Below, in pieces: positions 50,727-61,113 of a stretch of 64,000 nucleotides of DNA. Each line of letters begins with the position of its first letter. Position 1 is the first letter of the stretch. Under the pieces are notes generated by a model. The model did not search any database. It saw nothing but the letters and a program-made list of their open reading frames with translations, and was not told the origin of the DNA. Position numbers and translations under genes: made by a program. The DNA comes from Rhizobium sp. G21 (lineage in GTDB: Bacteria; Pseudomonadota; Alphaproteobacteria; Rhizobiales; Rhizobiaceae): positions 2,830,001-2,894,000 of the forward strand of contig NZ_JACFXW010000001.1 in NCBI RefSeq assembly GCF_014158035.1, written 5' to 3'.

Positions 50727-51332
50727 ATGGTGTTTCTAATGCATTGTATAATGCGTTTATTTTTCTTTGTCTTATATTTTGCGGCCTGGCCAGCCCATTC
50801 CGAGGGCGTCTCGGCAAAAGAACAAATCCGCGTCTACGCCGTCTCCGGCCGCACCGGCCCCGAACTCTATGCCTCGATCGGGGAAAACGGTCCCAGGCTC
50901 GGGGCGGGGCGGGTGATTGCGCATACCGGCTTCAAGCTCACCTGGCGGCGGGATTATCGGCGGCGCGGCGATGATTGCGTGCTGGCGGCGGCGAAACCCA
51001 ATCTCGTCATCACCTACACGCTGCCCGAGGCGAAGGGGCCCCTGGCGTCGCCCACGGCCGAGAACTGGGCGCGGTTCCGGGCCGGCGTCGAAGCGCATGA
51101 GCGCGTGCATGGCCAGATCATCAAGGAGATGGTCGAGGAGATCCTGGCGGTGTCCGTCGGGTTGGAGGAGAAGAATGATCCCTCCTGCAAGAAGATCCGC
51201 GCGACGCTCACCGAGCGGTTGCGGGACATTTCCCAGCGCGAACGGGCCCGGCAGCGCGACTATGATCGCGCCGAATTCAGCGATAACGGCGCCGTCCACC
51301 AGCTGATCTTGATGCTGGTCAACGGCGGCTGA
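50727..51332 (+). CDS. DUF922 family secreted protein (putative zinc protease)
   Basis: About 201 residues with an N-terminal signal peptide ('MRLFFFVLYFAAWPAHSEG' region). The mature part has the DUF922 core, with HExxH in 'EAHERVHGQII' (a zinc-protease-like motif) and a C-terminal 'AVHQLILML' helix. The start is uncertain: in-frame ATGs at 50727, 50739 and 50751, none with a good ribosome site. Base composition switches from AT-rich to GC-rich inside the signal-peptide codons at about 50,785. The island edge therefore lies in this gene and its original start may have been replaced. Confidence 0.75.
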   Translation: MVFLMHCIMRLFFFVLYFAAWPAHSEGVSAKEQIRVYAVSGRTGPELYASIGENGPRLGAGRVIAHTGFKLTWRRDYRRRGDDCVLAAAKPNLVITYTLPEAKGPLASPTAENWARFRAGVEAHERVHGQIIKEMVEEILAVSVGLEEKNDPSCKKIRATLTERLRDISQRERARQRDYDRAEFSDNGAVHQLILMLVNGG

Positions 51333-51389
51333 GCAAAAGGCGCTATCCTTCGGGCAATGACGCTATTTCGCCGGGTCGTCATCCGGGCG

Positions 51390-51419
51390 TTGACATCTTG
51401 TGAGTAGTATCTACATAAT
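51390..51419 (+). promoter_or_regulatory. Strong sigma-70-like promoter
   Basis: Consensus TTGACA (51390-51395), an 18-base spacer, then CATAAT (51414-51419), 31 bases before the DUF2892 gene. The AT-rich stretch with short dyads from 51,400 to 51,440 could hold an operator. Confidence 0.6.
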
Positions 51420-51449
51420 AACGTAAATACGAAAATATAGGAGTTTCTC

Positions 51450-51650
51450 ATGTCGATCGATCGCGCCGTTCTGCTCTTCGCAGGCTTCATGGTTCTGGCG
51501 TCGCTGGCGCTGACCTATTTCGTGCATCCCGGCTTCGTCTGGCTCACGGTCTTCGTCGGGGCCAACCTGATCCAATCCGCAGTCACCGGCTTCTGCCCGG
51601 CGGCGATGGCGCTGCGCAAGCTGGGCCTGCGCCCCGGCGCCGCATTCTGA
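51450..51650 (+). CDS. DUF2892 (YgaP-like transmembrane) protein
   Basis: 66-residue inner-membrane protein with two hydrophobic helices: 'LLFAGFMVLASLALTYFV' and 'FVWLTVFVGANLIQSAVTG', followed by the family motif 'GFCPAAMALRKLGL'. The CP dipeptide after the second helix is typical. Family members accompany sulfide/persulfide or efflux genes. It has its own promoter and a TAGGAG site. It is the first gene of an operon with an RND adaptor and pump; the next ATG is 9 bases on. Confidence 0.9.
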   Translation: MSIDRAVLLFAGFMVLASLALTYFVHPGFVWLTVFVGANLIQSAVTGFCPAAMALRKLGLRPGAAF

Positions 51651-51658
51651 GGCGCGCG

Positions 51659-52639
51659 ATGACCGTCCGGATCGCCACTGCCTGCCTCGCCGCGCTGGTC
51701 CTGTCGCTCCCGCCGCTTTCGGCTCTGGCCGGCGACCATGTCGTCAGGGTCGAAACGGTCGTCGAGATGAAGGCCGTCTATGGCCAGGTGCAGGCGCGGA
51801 ACACCGTATTGGCCCGAGCGCGGCTCGGCGGTGTCTTGTCTTCGCTGGAGGTCACCGAAGGCGACGAGGTCGAGGCCGGCCAGTCGATCGCGCGGATCCG
51901 CGACGACAAGATCGATTTTCAGATCGAGGCGGTCGACGCTCAGCTGCTCGGCCTCCAGGCGTCGCTCGACAATGCGCGCGCCGAACTCGGTCGCGCCGAG
52001 AAACTGATCAAGAGCGGGGCGACGACCGCCCAGCGCGTCGATCAATTGCGCACCCAGGTCGACGTGGCGATCAACCAGATCGGCGCGGCCCAGGCGCAGC
52101 GCTCGGTGCTGGTCGAGCAGCAGCGCGAAGGCGTGGTGCTGGCGCCGGCGAGCGGCAAGGTGGTGAGCGTCCCCGTCACCCGAGACGCGGTCTTGATGGC
52201 GGGCGAAAGCGTCGCTGCGATCGCCGCCGGCGGCTTCTTCCTGAGGCTCGCCATTCCCGAGCGGCATGCGCAGTTCCTCAGGCAGGGCGCCGATATCCGC
52301 ATCGAGACGGCCGGCAAGGCTTTGAGCGGCAAGCTCGCCAAGATCTATCCGGAAATCTCCGGCGGCCGGGTGACGGCCGATGTCGAGGTCGAGGGGCTGG
52401 ACACCGATTTCGTCGGCGCCCGCGTGCTGGTGGACCTGCCGGTCGGCGAACGCGAGGCTTTGTTTGCGCCGGCCGAAGCGCTGACGCTCCGCGCCGGCGT
52501 CGATTTTGCCGCCGTGCGCGAGGGCGATCAAGTGGTCGAGCGGGCGGTGGTCCGCGGCGCGACCATCACGCGCAACGGCGCCGCCATGACCGAAATCCTG
52601 ACCGGCCTCGTCGAGGGTGATATCGTGGTGACGCCGTGA
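51659..52639 (+). CDS. RND efflux periplasmic adaptor (membrane fusion protein)
   Basis: 326 residues with a signal peptide (about 1-24, cut after ALA). The lipoyl-type half motifs flank a coiled coil at about residues 85-145 ('VDAQLLGLQASLDNARAELGRAEKLI'). Beta-barrel and membrane-proximal parts follow ('IEGDIVVTP'-like end). It connects the RND pump to an outer-membrane channel that is not encoded nearby. GAGG precedes the ATG. Its TGA overlaps the GTG of the pump gene (GTGA). Confidence 0.92.
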   Translation: MTVRIATACLAALVLSLPPLSALAGDHVVRVETVVEMKAVYGQVQARNTVLARARLGGVLSSLEVTEGDEVEAGQSIARIRDDKIDFQIEAVDAQLLGLQASLDNARAELGRAEKLIKSGATTAQRVDQLRTQVDVAINQIGAAQAQRSVLVEQQREGVVLAPASGKVVSVPVTRDAVLMAGESVAAIAAGGFFLRLAIPERHAQFLRQGADIRIETAGKALSGKLAKIYPEISGGRVTADVEVEGLDTDFVGARVLVDLPVGEREALFAPAEALTLRAGVDFAAVREGDQVVERAVVRGATITRNGAAMTEILTGLVEGDIVVTP

Positions 52640-55600
52640 GCGCGAACGAGACGAATATGCCCATATCCGGAGCCGAAGACGCCGACCGTCCGCAAGGCCG
52701 GCTGGGCATCGCCGGCCAGTTGACGGCCGGTTTCATCCGATCGCCGCTGACGCCGCTTTTCCTGATCGCCGCCTTCGCCTTCGGGCTGGTGGCGCTGTTG
52801 ACGCTGCCGCGCGAGGAAGAGCCGCAGATCTCCGTGCCGATGGTCGACATTATCGTCGACGCGCCGGGGCTGAAGGCCGACGACGCCGAAAAGCTGGTGA
52901 CCGAGCCGCTGGAGACCATCGTCAAGAGCATCAACGGCGTCGAGCATATCTATGCCCAGTCTATGGACAACCGGGTGATGGTGACGGCGCGGTTTCTGAC
53001 CGGCACATCCTCCGACACTGCGGTGCTGCGCGTGCATGACAAGGTGCGCGCCAATCTCGACCGCATCCCGGTCGGCATTCCCGAACCCGCAATCATTGGA
53101 CGCGGCATCGACGACGTGGCGATCGTGACGCTGACGCTGTCGCCTAAACCCGAAGCCGAAGGACGCGTCAGCGCCGCCGATCTCACCCGCATCATCCGGG
53201 AGGTCCGGACCGATGTCGCCAAGGTCGAGAATGTCAGCCTGACCTATCTTGTCGGCGAGGTCGACGAGATCATCCGCATTTCGCCGCAGCCGGAGAAGCT
53301 CGCGCTCTATGGCGTGACGCTGCAGCAACTGGCCGCCAAGGTCGAGGGCGCCAATCGCGCCGCGCCGGCCGGACAGGTCCGCGACAAGGGTCTTCAGATC
53401 GACGTGGTGGCGGGCGAAACGCTGTCGACGCCCGCCGAGATCGGCAATCTGCTGATCACCGCCCGCGACGGGCGGCCCGTTTATGTCCGCGATGTCGCGA
53501 CGGTGGAATTCGCGCCTGAAGATACAGAGGCGCTGGTGTCGACGCTGAACAAGGGCAAGGACGGCGTCGAGCGGCAGCCGGCGACGACGCTCGCCGTCGC
53601 CAAGCGTCCCGGGGCCAATGCCGTGTTGGTGGCCGAAGCCGTGCTGGCGCGGGTCGAGGCGTTGAAGGGCAGGCTCATCCCCTCCGACATCCGCGTCGAG
53701 GTGACGCGCGACTACGGCGAGACGGCTAATGAGAAAGCCAATGAGCTGCTCTATCATCTCGGGCTGGCCACGCTGTCGATCATCGCGCTGGTCTGGCTGG
53801 CGATCGGGCGGCGCGAGGCCTTCGTTGTGGCGATCGTCATTCCCGTCACTATTCTGCTCACGCTGTTCGCCTCGCGGCTGATGGGCTACACGCTCAACCG
53901 CGTGTCGCTATTTGCGCTGATCTTTTCCATCGGCATTCTGGTCGACGACGCCATCGTGGTGATCGAGAATATCGCCCGCCACTGGGGCATGGGCGACGGT
54001 CGCAGCCGGCGCAGAAGCGCCATCGAGGCGGTGGCGGAAGTCGGCAATCCCACCATCGTCGCCACGCTCACCGTGGTGGCGGCGCTTTTGCCGATGCTGT
54101 TCGTGTCGGGCATGATGGGCCCCTATATGAGCCCGATCCCCGCCAATGCATCGGCGGCGATGATTTTTCTTTCTTCGTGGCGGTGATGGTGACGCCCTGG
54201 CTGATGCTGAAGGTGGCGGGCAAGGCGGCTGTCGTCCATGGTCGTCACGACGCAGCCGGTGGGAGGCTCGGCGCGGCCTATGCCGCCGTCGCCCGGCCCA
54301 TCTTGGCGTCGAAGGCGCGGAGCTGGATCTTCCTGCTTGTCGTCGGCGCCTTGACGCTGGCGTCGCTCAGCCTGTTCTACACCAAGCATGTGACGGTCAA
54401 GCTCCTGCCTTTCGACAACAAGTCGGAGCTTTCGGTGACGCTCGACCTGCCGGAGGGCGCCTCGGTGGAAGCGACCGACCGGGTGGCGCAGGCGGTGGCC
54501 GTGATGGCGCTGGACATGCCGGAGGTGGTGTCGGCCCAGACCCATGCGGGCGCGGCGTCGCCGTTCAATTTCAACGGTCTGGTCAGGCATTCCTATCTGC
54601 GCTCGGCGTCCCATCAGGGCGATGTGGCGGTCAATCTCACGCCCAAAGGCGAGCGCGACCGTAGCAGCCATGAGATTGCGCTCGATCTGCGCAAGCGCAT
54701 CGCCTCCATCCCGGTGCCCGAGGGGACGAGCCTGAAAGTGGTCGAGCCGCCGCCGGGCCCGCCTGTCATGGCGACGCTGCTCGCCGAGATCTATGGTCCC
54801 GACACCGAGACGCGGCGCCAGACCGCGGCCAAGGTGGAGGCGGCGTTCCGGTCCGTGCCCTTCATCGTCGATGTCGACAATTCCTATGGCCGGGCGGCGC
54901 CGCGCAAGCGGCTGACGGTCTCCACCGACGACGCGGAATTCTACGGCGTTGAGGAAAGCGACGTGTTCGACACGATCTCGATCCTCACCCGGGGCAAGAC
55001 GATCGGGCTATTCGCATCGCGGCGGGGGCCGGATGCCGATCCCGATCCGGCTGGAGCGCGAAAAGGCCGATAAGGCGCTCGACGAACGCTTTCTGGTGAC
55101 GCCGATGCCCGCCGATGTGTTGCCGGGTGGACGCGGCGTCGTCGAACTCGGCGATGTGGCGCGCATCAGCGAAGAGACGACGTCGCTGATGAAATTCCGC
55201 CATAACGGCGTCAGCGCCGACATGGTGACGGCGGAACTGGCTGGCGAATTCGAAGCGCCGCTCTACGGCATGCTGGCGGTGCAGGAGGCGATCGACAGGC
55301 AGGACTGGACCGGTCTCGAAAAGCCGGTGATCGCGCTGCATGGCCAGCCGAGCGACGAGAGCCGCCCGACGCTGCTCTGGGATGGCGAATGGGAGGTGAC
55401 CTGGGTGACCTTCCGCGACATGGGCGCCGCCTTCCTGATCGCGCTGCTCGGCATCTATATCCTCGTCGTGGCGCAGTTCGGCTCGTTCAAGCTGCCGCTG
55501 GTGATCCTGACCCCGGTGCCGCTGACATTCATCGGCATTCTCGGCGGGCACTGGCTGTTCGGCGCCCCGTTCTCGGCGACGTCGATGATCGGCTTCATCG

Positions 55601-55881
55601 CGCTGGCCGGCATCATCGTGCGCAACTCGATCCTTCTGGTGGATTTCATCCGCCACGCCGATCACGAGGGCCGGTCGATAAGCGAGGTGCTGATCGAGGC
55701 GGGCGCGATCCGCTTCAAGCCGATCCTGCTGACGGCGCTGGCTGCGATCATCGGCGCGGCGGTGATCCTGACCGACCCGATCTTCCAGGGACTGGCGATT
55801 TCGCTGCTGTTCGGATTGATCTCGTCGACGCTGCTGACGGTGCTGGTGATCCCGGCGATCTACCGCGTGCTGAGAAGCTGA
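52636..55881 (+). CDS. RND family efflux permease (two frameshifts)
   Basis: About 1081 residues after repair, normal for an RND pump. Visible parts: 'LPREEEPQISVPMVDI' after TM1, the membrane segment 'LFALIFSIGILVDDAIVVIENI' with the proton-relay acidic pair, and the C-terminal 'GIIVRNSILLVDFIRHA'. Breaks: one T missing in TTTTT 54164-54168 (repair: MIFSFFVAVMVTPW), and one extra G in GGGGG 55024-55028 (repair: SRRGRMPIPIRLE). Start GTG 52636. Divergent RND pumps of this group are fairly often paired with DUF2892 genes. The substrate is unknown. Confidence 0.92.
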
Positions 55882-55935
55882 CAGAGATGATGCGCGCCTT
55901 TGCGGCCCCGGGACAGTCTTCTCCGGGGTCGGCCG

Positions 55936-56571
55936 TCAGGATTTGACTTCCAGGTCATGGATCAGCCGATCGATATAGCCGTCGAAAATGGCGACGATGT
56001 CGGTCTGCCCGGGCGCGCGCAGCCAGAGGACCTGAAGACCGTCCATCATGCCGATGATTTCGGCGGCGATATCTTCGGGGAAAATATCGGCGCGCACCTC
56101 GCCGGCCTCGACGCCGCGGCGGATTCCGCCTGCGAGCCGTTCGCGCACCCCGGCCAGGCGTGTCGAAAACCAACCGACGGCGGGATGATCCTCGATCAAG
56201 CTTTCGGCGTTGAGAATTGAAAAAGCCCGGACGACGCCGGGGATCTCCGTGTTGGCGCGATTGACGCGGCAGAGGCCTTTCAGCGTCTCGCGCCAATTTC
56301 CGTCGAGCGAGCCGACCAGCGCCAGCGAATTGATGTCGCGGCGTTCCAGGATAGCGAGAAGCAGATCGACCTTGGTCGGGAAATGGTGCAGCAAGCCCGG
56401 TAGAGTGAGATTGACTTCCTCCGCCACCGAGGCGATCGACGCGCTGGAATAGCCGCCGCGCGCGAATATGCGCATGCCGGCGTCCAAAATCTCTTCACGC
56501 CTGTGCTCGCCCTTGGGCGACCGCCGCCGCCGCGGCCCGTCCGTGGACTTGGTCATTCCGGCCTTCTCCAT
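55936..56571 (-). CDS. TetR/AcrR family transcriptional regulator
   Basis: 211 residues. HTH at about 22-68: 'EILDAGMRIFARGGYSSASIASVAEEVNLTLPGLLHHFPTKVDLL'. The C-terminal domain contains 'AAEIIGMMDGLQVLWLRAPG', common in regulators of sugar or secondary-metabolite genes. GGGAGGG precedes the ATG. It is divergent from the GH3 beta-glucosidase gene, with 121 bases between them, and convergent with the RND pump. The GH3 gene is the more likely target. Confidence 0.92.
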   Translation of the reverse strand: MEKAGMTKSTDGPRRRRSPKGEHRREEILDAGMRIFARGGYSSASIASVAEEVNLTLPGLLHHFPTKVDLLLAILERRDINSLALVGSLDGNWRETLKGLCRVNRANTEIPGVVRAFSILNAESLIEDHPAVGWFSTRLAGVRERLAGGIRRGVEAGEVRADIFPEDIAAEIIGMMDGLQVLWLRAPGQTDIVAIFDGYIDRLIHDLEVKS

Positions 56572-56692
56572 GATTGCCCCTCCCCACTTTTTGCCGGTTT
56601 GACGCGCTTTCGCAAGCCCCGAGAAGCGCTTGACAGGCTTTCCAAAAACCTAGTAAATAGTCGGAATAAGCGAGTTGAGGTGGGAGGACGAC

Positions 56693-59161
56693 ATGTCGAA
56701 GAGCATCGATGTCGAGGCGCTGGTGGACCAGATGACGCTGGAAGAGCAGGTAAGCCTGCTGTCCGGCGCCGATTTCTGGACCACGGTTCCGGTCGCGCGG
56801 CTCGGCATTCCCAAGATCAAGGTGTCGGACGGGCCGAATGGCGCACGCGGGGCGGGCTCGCTGGTCGGCGGCGTCAAGGCCGCCTGTTTTCCCTCGGCAA
56901 TTTCGCTCGGCGCGACCTGGAGTGTGGCCTTGGCCCGACGCATGGGCGCGGCGCTGGCGGGGCAGGCCAAAAGCAAGGGCGCAAGCGTGCTGCTGGCGCC
57001 GACCGTCAACATTCATCGCTCGGGCCTGAACGGCCGCAATTTCGAATGCTATTCGGAAGATCCGGCGCTGACCTCGGCTCTGGCCGTGGCCTATATCGAC
57101 GGCCTGCAGAAAAACGGCGTCGCCGCCACCATCAAGCATTTCGCGGCCAACGAATCCGAGATCGAGCGGCAGACGATGTCGTCCGACGTCGACGAGCGGA
57201 CGTTGCGCGAAATCTACCTGCCGCCTTTCGAGGCGGCGGTAAAACAGGCCGGCGTCATGGCGGTGATGTCGTCCTACAACCGTCTCAACGGAACCTACAC
57301 GTCCGAACATGGCTGGCTGCTGACCCAGGTTCTGCGCGAGGAATGGGGCTTCGACGGCATCGTGATGTCGGACTGGTTCGGATCGCATTCGACCGTCGAG
57401 ACCATCAACGCCGGGCTCGATCTGGAAATGCCGGGGCCGACGCGCGATCGCGGCGACAAGCTGGTTCATGCGGCGCAGGTGGGCTCGGTCAAGCTCGAGA
57501 CCATTAGGCAATCGGCGCTGCGGATGCTCCGACTGATGGACAAAGTCGGCGCACTCGCCGCGGCGCCGGATCTCAGAGAAAGCGAACTCGACCTCCCCGA
57601 AGATCGGGCGCTGATCCGCGAGATCGGCGCGGAAGGGGCGGTGCTGCTCAAGAATGACGGCGTGCTGCCGCTCGCCAAGAGTTCCATCGACCGCATCGCG
57701 CTGATCGGCCCCAATGCCGGGGAAGCGCGGGTGATGGGCGGCGGCTCGGCGCAGATCAATGCGTTGCACAAGGTCAGCCCGGCCGATGGCATTCGCGCGG
57801 CGCTCGCCAACGCCAATTCGACCGAAGAGGAAAAGGGCGCCGACAACAACCGGCTGGTGCGCCTGTTCGAGCAGGACGTGGCGGTCGACTATTTCCAGGG
57901 CGCGGATTGCGCCGGCTCCGTGATCGCGCATGAGACGACCGCCAAGAGCGAATTCTTCTGGTTCGAGCTTCCGTCGGAGGTCCTCGATCCACGAGATTTC
58001 TCGGCGCGCATGACGCTGAGTTTCATCGCTCAGGAAGATGGCGAGCATCTGTTCGGCATGACCAATGCCGGTCTCGCCAAGCTCTTCGTCGACGATAAAC
58101 TCATCGTCGATGGCTGGACCGACTGGCGGCGCGGCGAAAACTATTTCGGCACGGCCAATGACGAGATCCGCCGGCCGCTGACGCTTGAAGCGGGCAGGAC
58201 CTATCGCATCCGGGTGGACTACGCGTCGCGTCAACCCGATGTCGAGGGTATTTCGCTGCAGGCGTTGCGTTTCGGGGTGCAGAAGCCGCTGGGCGCCGAG
58301 GCGATCGAGGCGGCGGTGGCCAAGGCGAAAGATGTGGATGTCGCCGTCCTTTTCGTCGGCCGCGAGGCGCAATGGGATACGGAAGGCCAGGATCTGCCCG
58401 ATATGCGGCTGCCGGGCCGTCAGGACGAACTGGTCGCGGCGGTGGCGGCTGCCAACCCGAATACGGTAGTGGTGCTGCAGACCGGCGGGCCGGTGGAAAT
58501 GCCCTGGCTGAATGACGTCCGCGCCGTGCTGCAGATGTGGTATCCCGGCCAGGAACTCGGCCATGCAGTGGCCGATGTGCTGTTCGGCGACCAGGAGCCC
58601 TCTGGCCGCTTGCCGCAGACCTTCCCGAAAACGCTTGAGGACATGCCCGTCTTTACCGGCGAGCCACTGAGTTATCCGGGCGTCGACGGCCATGTGCGCT
58701 ATGACGAGGGGATCTTCGTCGGCTACCGGCATTTCGATACGCGGGGGATCGAGCCGCTGTTTCCGTTCGGCTTCGGGCTCGGCTACACGACGTTCGCATG
58801 GACCGACGCCAAGGCGTCGTCGGATGTCATCGGCGCAGAGGGTGTGACTGTCACGGTGTGGCTGGAAAACACCGGAGCGCGCGCGGGCTCGGAGGTGGTG
58901 CAGCTCTATGTGCGGCCGCGCGCGGCCAAGGTAGAGCGGCCGGACAAGGAGCTCCGGGCCTTCGCCAAGGTCAAGCTCGCGGCAGGGGAAAGCGCCGAGG
59001 TGACGCTCAAGATCAGCCTTCGCGATCTCGCCTACTGGGATGTCGAAGCCAAGGCGTTCCGGGCGGATGCGGGCGATTACGAGCTGGTGGTCGCGGCGAA
59101 TGCGCGGGACGAGCGGTTTGCGCTTAAAATATCGCTTGAGGAAGACTGGGTGGAAAAGTGA
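56693..59161 (+). CDS. Glycoside hydrolase family 3 beta-glucosidase with PA14 domain
   Basis: 822 residues. The GH3 N-terminal barrel has 'VSDGPNGARG', KHF (Lys148-His149) and the nucleophile Asp227 in GIVMSDWFG. The second GH3 domain (about 300-590) is interrupted by a PA14-type insert at about 385-530 ('FIAQEDGEHLFGMTNAGLAKLFVDD'). A fibronectin III-like domain ends the protein. No signal peptide, so it acts in the cytoplasm. GGGAGG precedes the ATG. A TTGACA at 56630-56635 is a likely -35. It hydrolyses beta-glucosides; the GH1 enzyme nearby supports this. Confidence 0.94.
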   Translation: MSKSIDVEALVDQMTLEEQVSLLSGADFWTTVPVARLGIPKIKVSDGPNGARGAGSLVGGVKAACFPSAISLGATWSVALARRMGAALAGQAKSKGASVLLAPTVNIHRSGLNGRNFECYSEDPALTSALAVAYIDGLQKNGVAATIKHFAANESEIERQTMSSDVDERTLREIYLPPFEAAVKQAGVMAVMSSYNRLNGTYTSEHGWLLTQVLREEWGFDGIVMSDWFGSHSTVETINAGLDLEMPGPTRDRGDKLVHAAQVGSVKLETIRQSALRMLRLMDKVGALAAAPDLRESELDLPEDRALIREIGAEGAVLLKNDGVLPLAKSSIDRIALIGPNAGEARVMGGGSAQINALHKVSPADGIRAALANANSTEEEKGADNNRLVRLFEQDVAVDYFQGADCAGSVIAHETTAKSEFFWFELPSEVLDPRDFSARMTLSFIAQEDGEHLFGMTNAGLAKLFVDDKLIVDGWTDWRRGENYFGTANDEIRRPLTLEAGRTYRIRVDYASRQPDVEGISLQALRFGVQKPLGAEAIEAAVAKAKDVDVAVLFVGREAQWDTEGQDLPDMRLPGRQDELVAAVAAANPNTVVVLQTGGPVEMPWLNDVRAVLQMWYPGQELGHAVADVLFGDQEPSGRLPQTFPKTLEDMPVFTGEPLSYPGVDGHVRYDEGIFVGYRHFDTRGIEPLFPFGFGLGYTTFAWTDAKASSDVIGAEGVTVTVWLENTGARAGSEVVQLYVRPRAAKVERPDKELRAFAKVKLAAGESAEVTLKISLRDLAYWDVEAKAFRADAGDYELVVAANARDERFALKISLEEDWVEK

Positions 59162-59205
59162 GGGTCATCATCGCGCCAGCATTCGCCCTGCCTGCACTGC
59201 GACAG

Positions 59206-59526
59206 CTAGAGGCAACTGACGTCGCCAGAGGCCAGATGGGCGGCAAAATTGCAAGCGACAGGACCGGTGGACAGAATTAAAGCGTGGCCCGCGAGAAACA
59301 ACCGTCGCTTCGTTCTGAATTTGCCAATCAGAGCAACGCCGAGCGCGAACAACAAGCTGGCCGCCATGAGTCCGAAATAGAACAGAGCCAGGGGCGGGAC
59401 GTAAATCAGCGCTATGTGCCAGCAACTGGCGAAAGTGTAATCGCCCGACAACTTCATGGCCGCTGCGGCCAGCACAGCCCAGCCCGTGACGTGAGCGAGA
59501 AGCAGAAGCGGTCCAGTGTCTGTCAT
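59206..59526 (-). CDS. Small putative membrane protein
   Basis: 106 residues with three or four hydrophobic stretches ('LLLLAHVTGWAVLAAAAM', 'IALIYVPPLALFYFGLMAASLLFALGVALI' in two parts, and a C-terminal 'ALILSTGPVACNFAAHLA'). No family is recognised and no clear ribosome site precedes the ATG at 59526. Hydrophobic regularity is the only support. It lies between the GH3 and GH1 genes, 57 bases from the latter's stop. Confidence 0.45.
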   Translation of the reverse strand: MTDTGPLLLLAHVTGWAVLAAAAMKLSGDYTFASCWHIALIYVPPLALFYFGLMAASLLFALGVALIGKFRTKRRLFLAGHALILSTGPVACNFAAHLASGDVSCL

Positions 59527-59584
59527 TGGGTTCTGTCTGGAGATCCGAGGCCGGCGAGCCGTGCGTCTCGCCGGACGTAGTGGA

Positions 59585-60962
59585 TCACGCTTTTGGCGCG
59601 GCGTGATTGCCCTTCGGGAACTCCTGCGCCAATTCGCTATACCATTTGCCGGATTTCTTCACGGTGCGGACCTGGGTCTCGTAGTCGACATGCACGAGGC
59701 CGAAGCGCATCGTATAGCCTTCCGCCCATTCGAAATTGTCCATCAGCGACCAGGCGAAATAGCCGCGGAAGGGATAGCCTTCCTTGATCAGGTCGGCGGT
59801 AACCGAGAGGTGGTCGGCGTAATAATCGAGGCGCGGCTGATCATCGACTTCGCCATCGTCGCCGACGCCCATATTGTAGCAGGCGCCGTTTTCGGTGATG
59901 TAGCAGTCCGGCAGGTCATAGGTGGCGTAGAGATCGCGGACGATGTGGCTGAGGCCCGAACTGTCGATCTCCCAGCCGATATCGGTCTTTTCCGGATGGA
60001 CCGGCGGGGCCTGGATATGGGCGGGGTAGGGGGCGTCCGGATTGGGATCGGCGGCGACGCGCATGGGGGTGTAGTAGTTCAGGCCCCACCAGTCGATTTT
60101 TTGCGAAATGGTCTTCATGTCGCCGTCTTCGATCTTCGGCATCAGGGGCTTGCAGGCATCCAGCAGCGCCTGGGGATATTCGCCCTTGAACACGGGGCCG
60201 AAGAACATGCCGTTGTGGAAATCATTGGCGCGCACGGCGGCGGCTTGGTCCGCCTCGCTGTTGGATGCGGCTATGACCGACATGGCGTTGTAGACGATGC
60301 CGACCGGCAGCTTCGGCGCTTCCGCGCGGATGGCCTCCACCGCCAGACCATGGGCGAGATTGGTGTAATGGGCGGCGTGCAGCGTCGCCTGCATGTTGCG
60401 CTCGCCGGGCGCGTGGATGCCGAGGAGATGCGACAGGATCACCGAGCACCAGGGCTCGTTGAAGGTCGCCACCGCATCCAGCCGGTCCCCGAGACGGCTG
60501 ATGACTGTGGGCGTAGCGCTGGAAGGCGTGCGCGGTCGAGCGCGCGGTCCAGCCGCCGTCGCCCATCAGCGCCAGCGGCAGATCCCAGTGATAGAGGGTT
60601 GCGAAGGTCTTGATGCCGCGCGCCTTGCAGCCGTCGATCAGGCGGTCGTAGAAATCCAGGCCCTTTTCATTGAGCGGGCCGGTCCCATCCGGATAGACGC
60701 GCGGCCAGGCGATGGAGAAGCGATAGGCTTCGACGCCCAGATCCTTGATGAGATCGAGATCCTGTTCCCAGCGATGGTAATGATCGCAGGCGACATCGCC
60801 ATTGTCGCGGTTGTGGACCCTGCCCGGCATGTTAGAGAAAGCGTCCCAGATGGAGGGCTTGCGGCCGTCCTCCTTGGTCGCGCCTTCGATCTGGAAGGAG
60901 GCGGTGGCGACGCCGAAGACGAAATCTCCGGGAAAGCGGGCGGCGAGAAGCTTCGGATCCAT
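59585..60962 (-). CDS. Glycoside hydrolase family 1 beta-glucosidase (frameshifted)
   Basis: About 458 residues after repair. Start '[18 protein letters not shown]', the GH1 N-terminal signature. The acid/base Glu169 is in ATFNEPW and the nucleophile Glu in CYITENGA; the C-terminal '[17 protein letters not shown]' is conserved. An extra C (plus-strand GGG 60509-60511) breaks the frame before the acid/base; removing it gives '[17 protein letters not shown]'. No signal peptide, so it splits imported beta-glucosides in the cytoplasm. Ribosome site weak (GGGA). Confidence 0.92.
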
Positions 60963-61113
60963 GCGTCAAATCCCAGTGTGGTTGCGGCTGGGTGTCGAGG
61001 CCCGCCTTCGTTGCGGTTTAACCAAGCGGAAAAGGCTTGTACAGGCTGAAATGTTTAAATCTGCAACGTTGCAGGCGCGTCATGTGGATACATGCCACAA
61101 TGTCTGCCGGTGA

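Larger units (their letters stand above)
42900..50785. other. Low-GC island with surface-polysaccharide genes
   Basis: Composition changes sharply after the amidohydrolase gene. 42,900-47,230 has intermediate GC; 47,230-50,785 is strongly AT-rich, with many A/T-ending codons. GC-rich sequence resumes inside the DUF922 gene. Contents: glycosyltransferases, an SGNH-like protein, a GT61 protein and a methyltransferase. I saw no integrase, transposase, tRNA or direct repeats at the ends. It is best read as laterally acquired in at least two layers. Confidence 0.75.

Noticed and set aside
42900..50785. Prophage or transposon as the source of the island
   Set aside because: No integrase, transposase, terminal inverted repeat, target duplication or phage structural gene could be seen.
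56495..58732. A 745-codon open frame on the minus strand
   Set aside because: It is antisense to the GH3 beta-glucosidase, whose catalytic motifs are clear on the plus strand.
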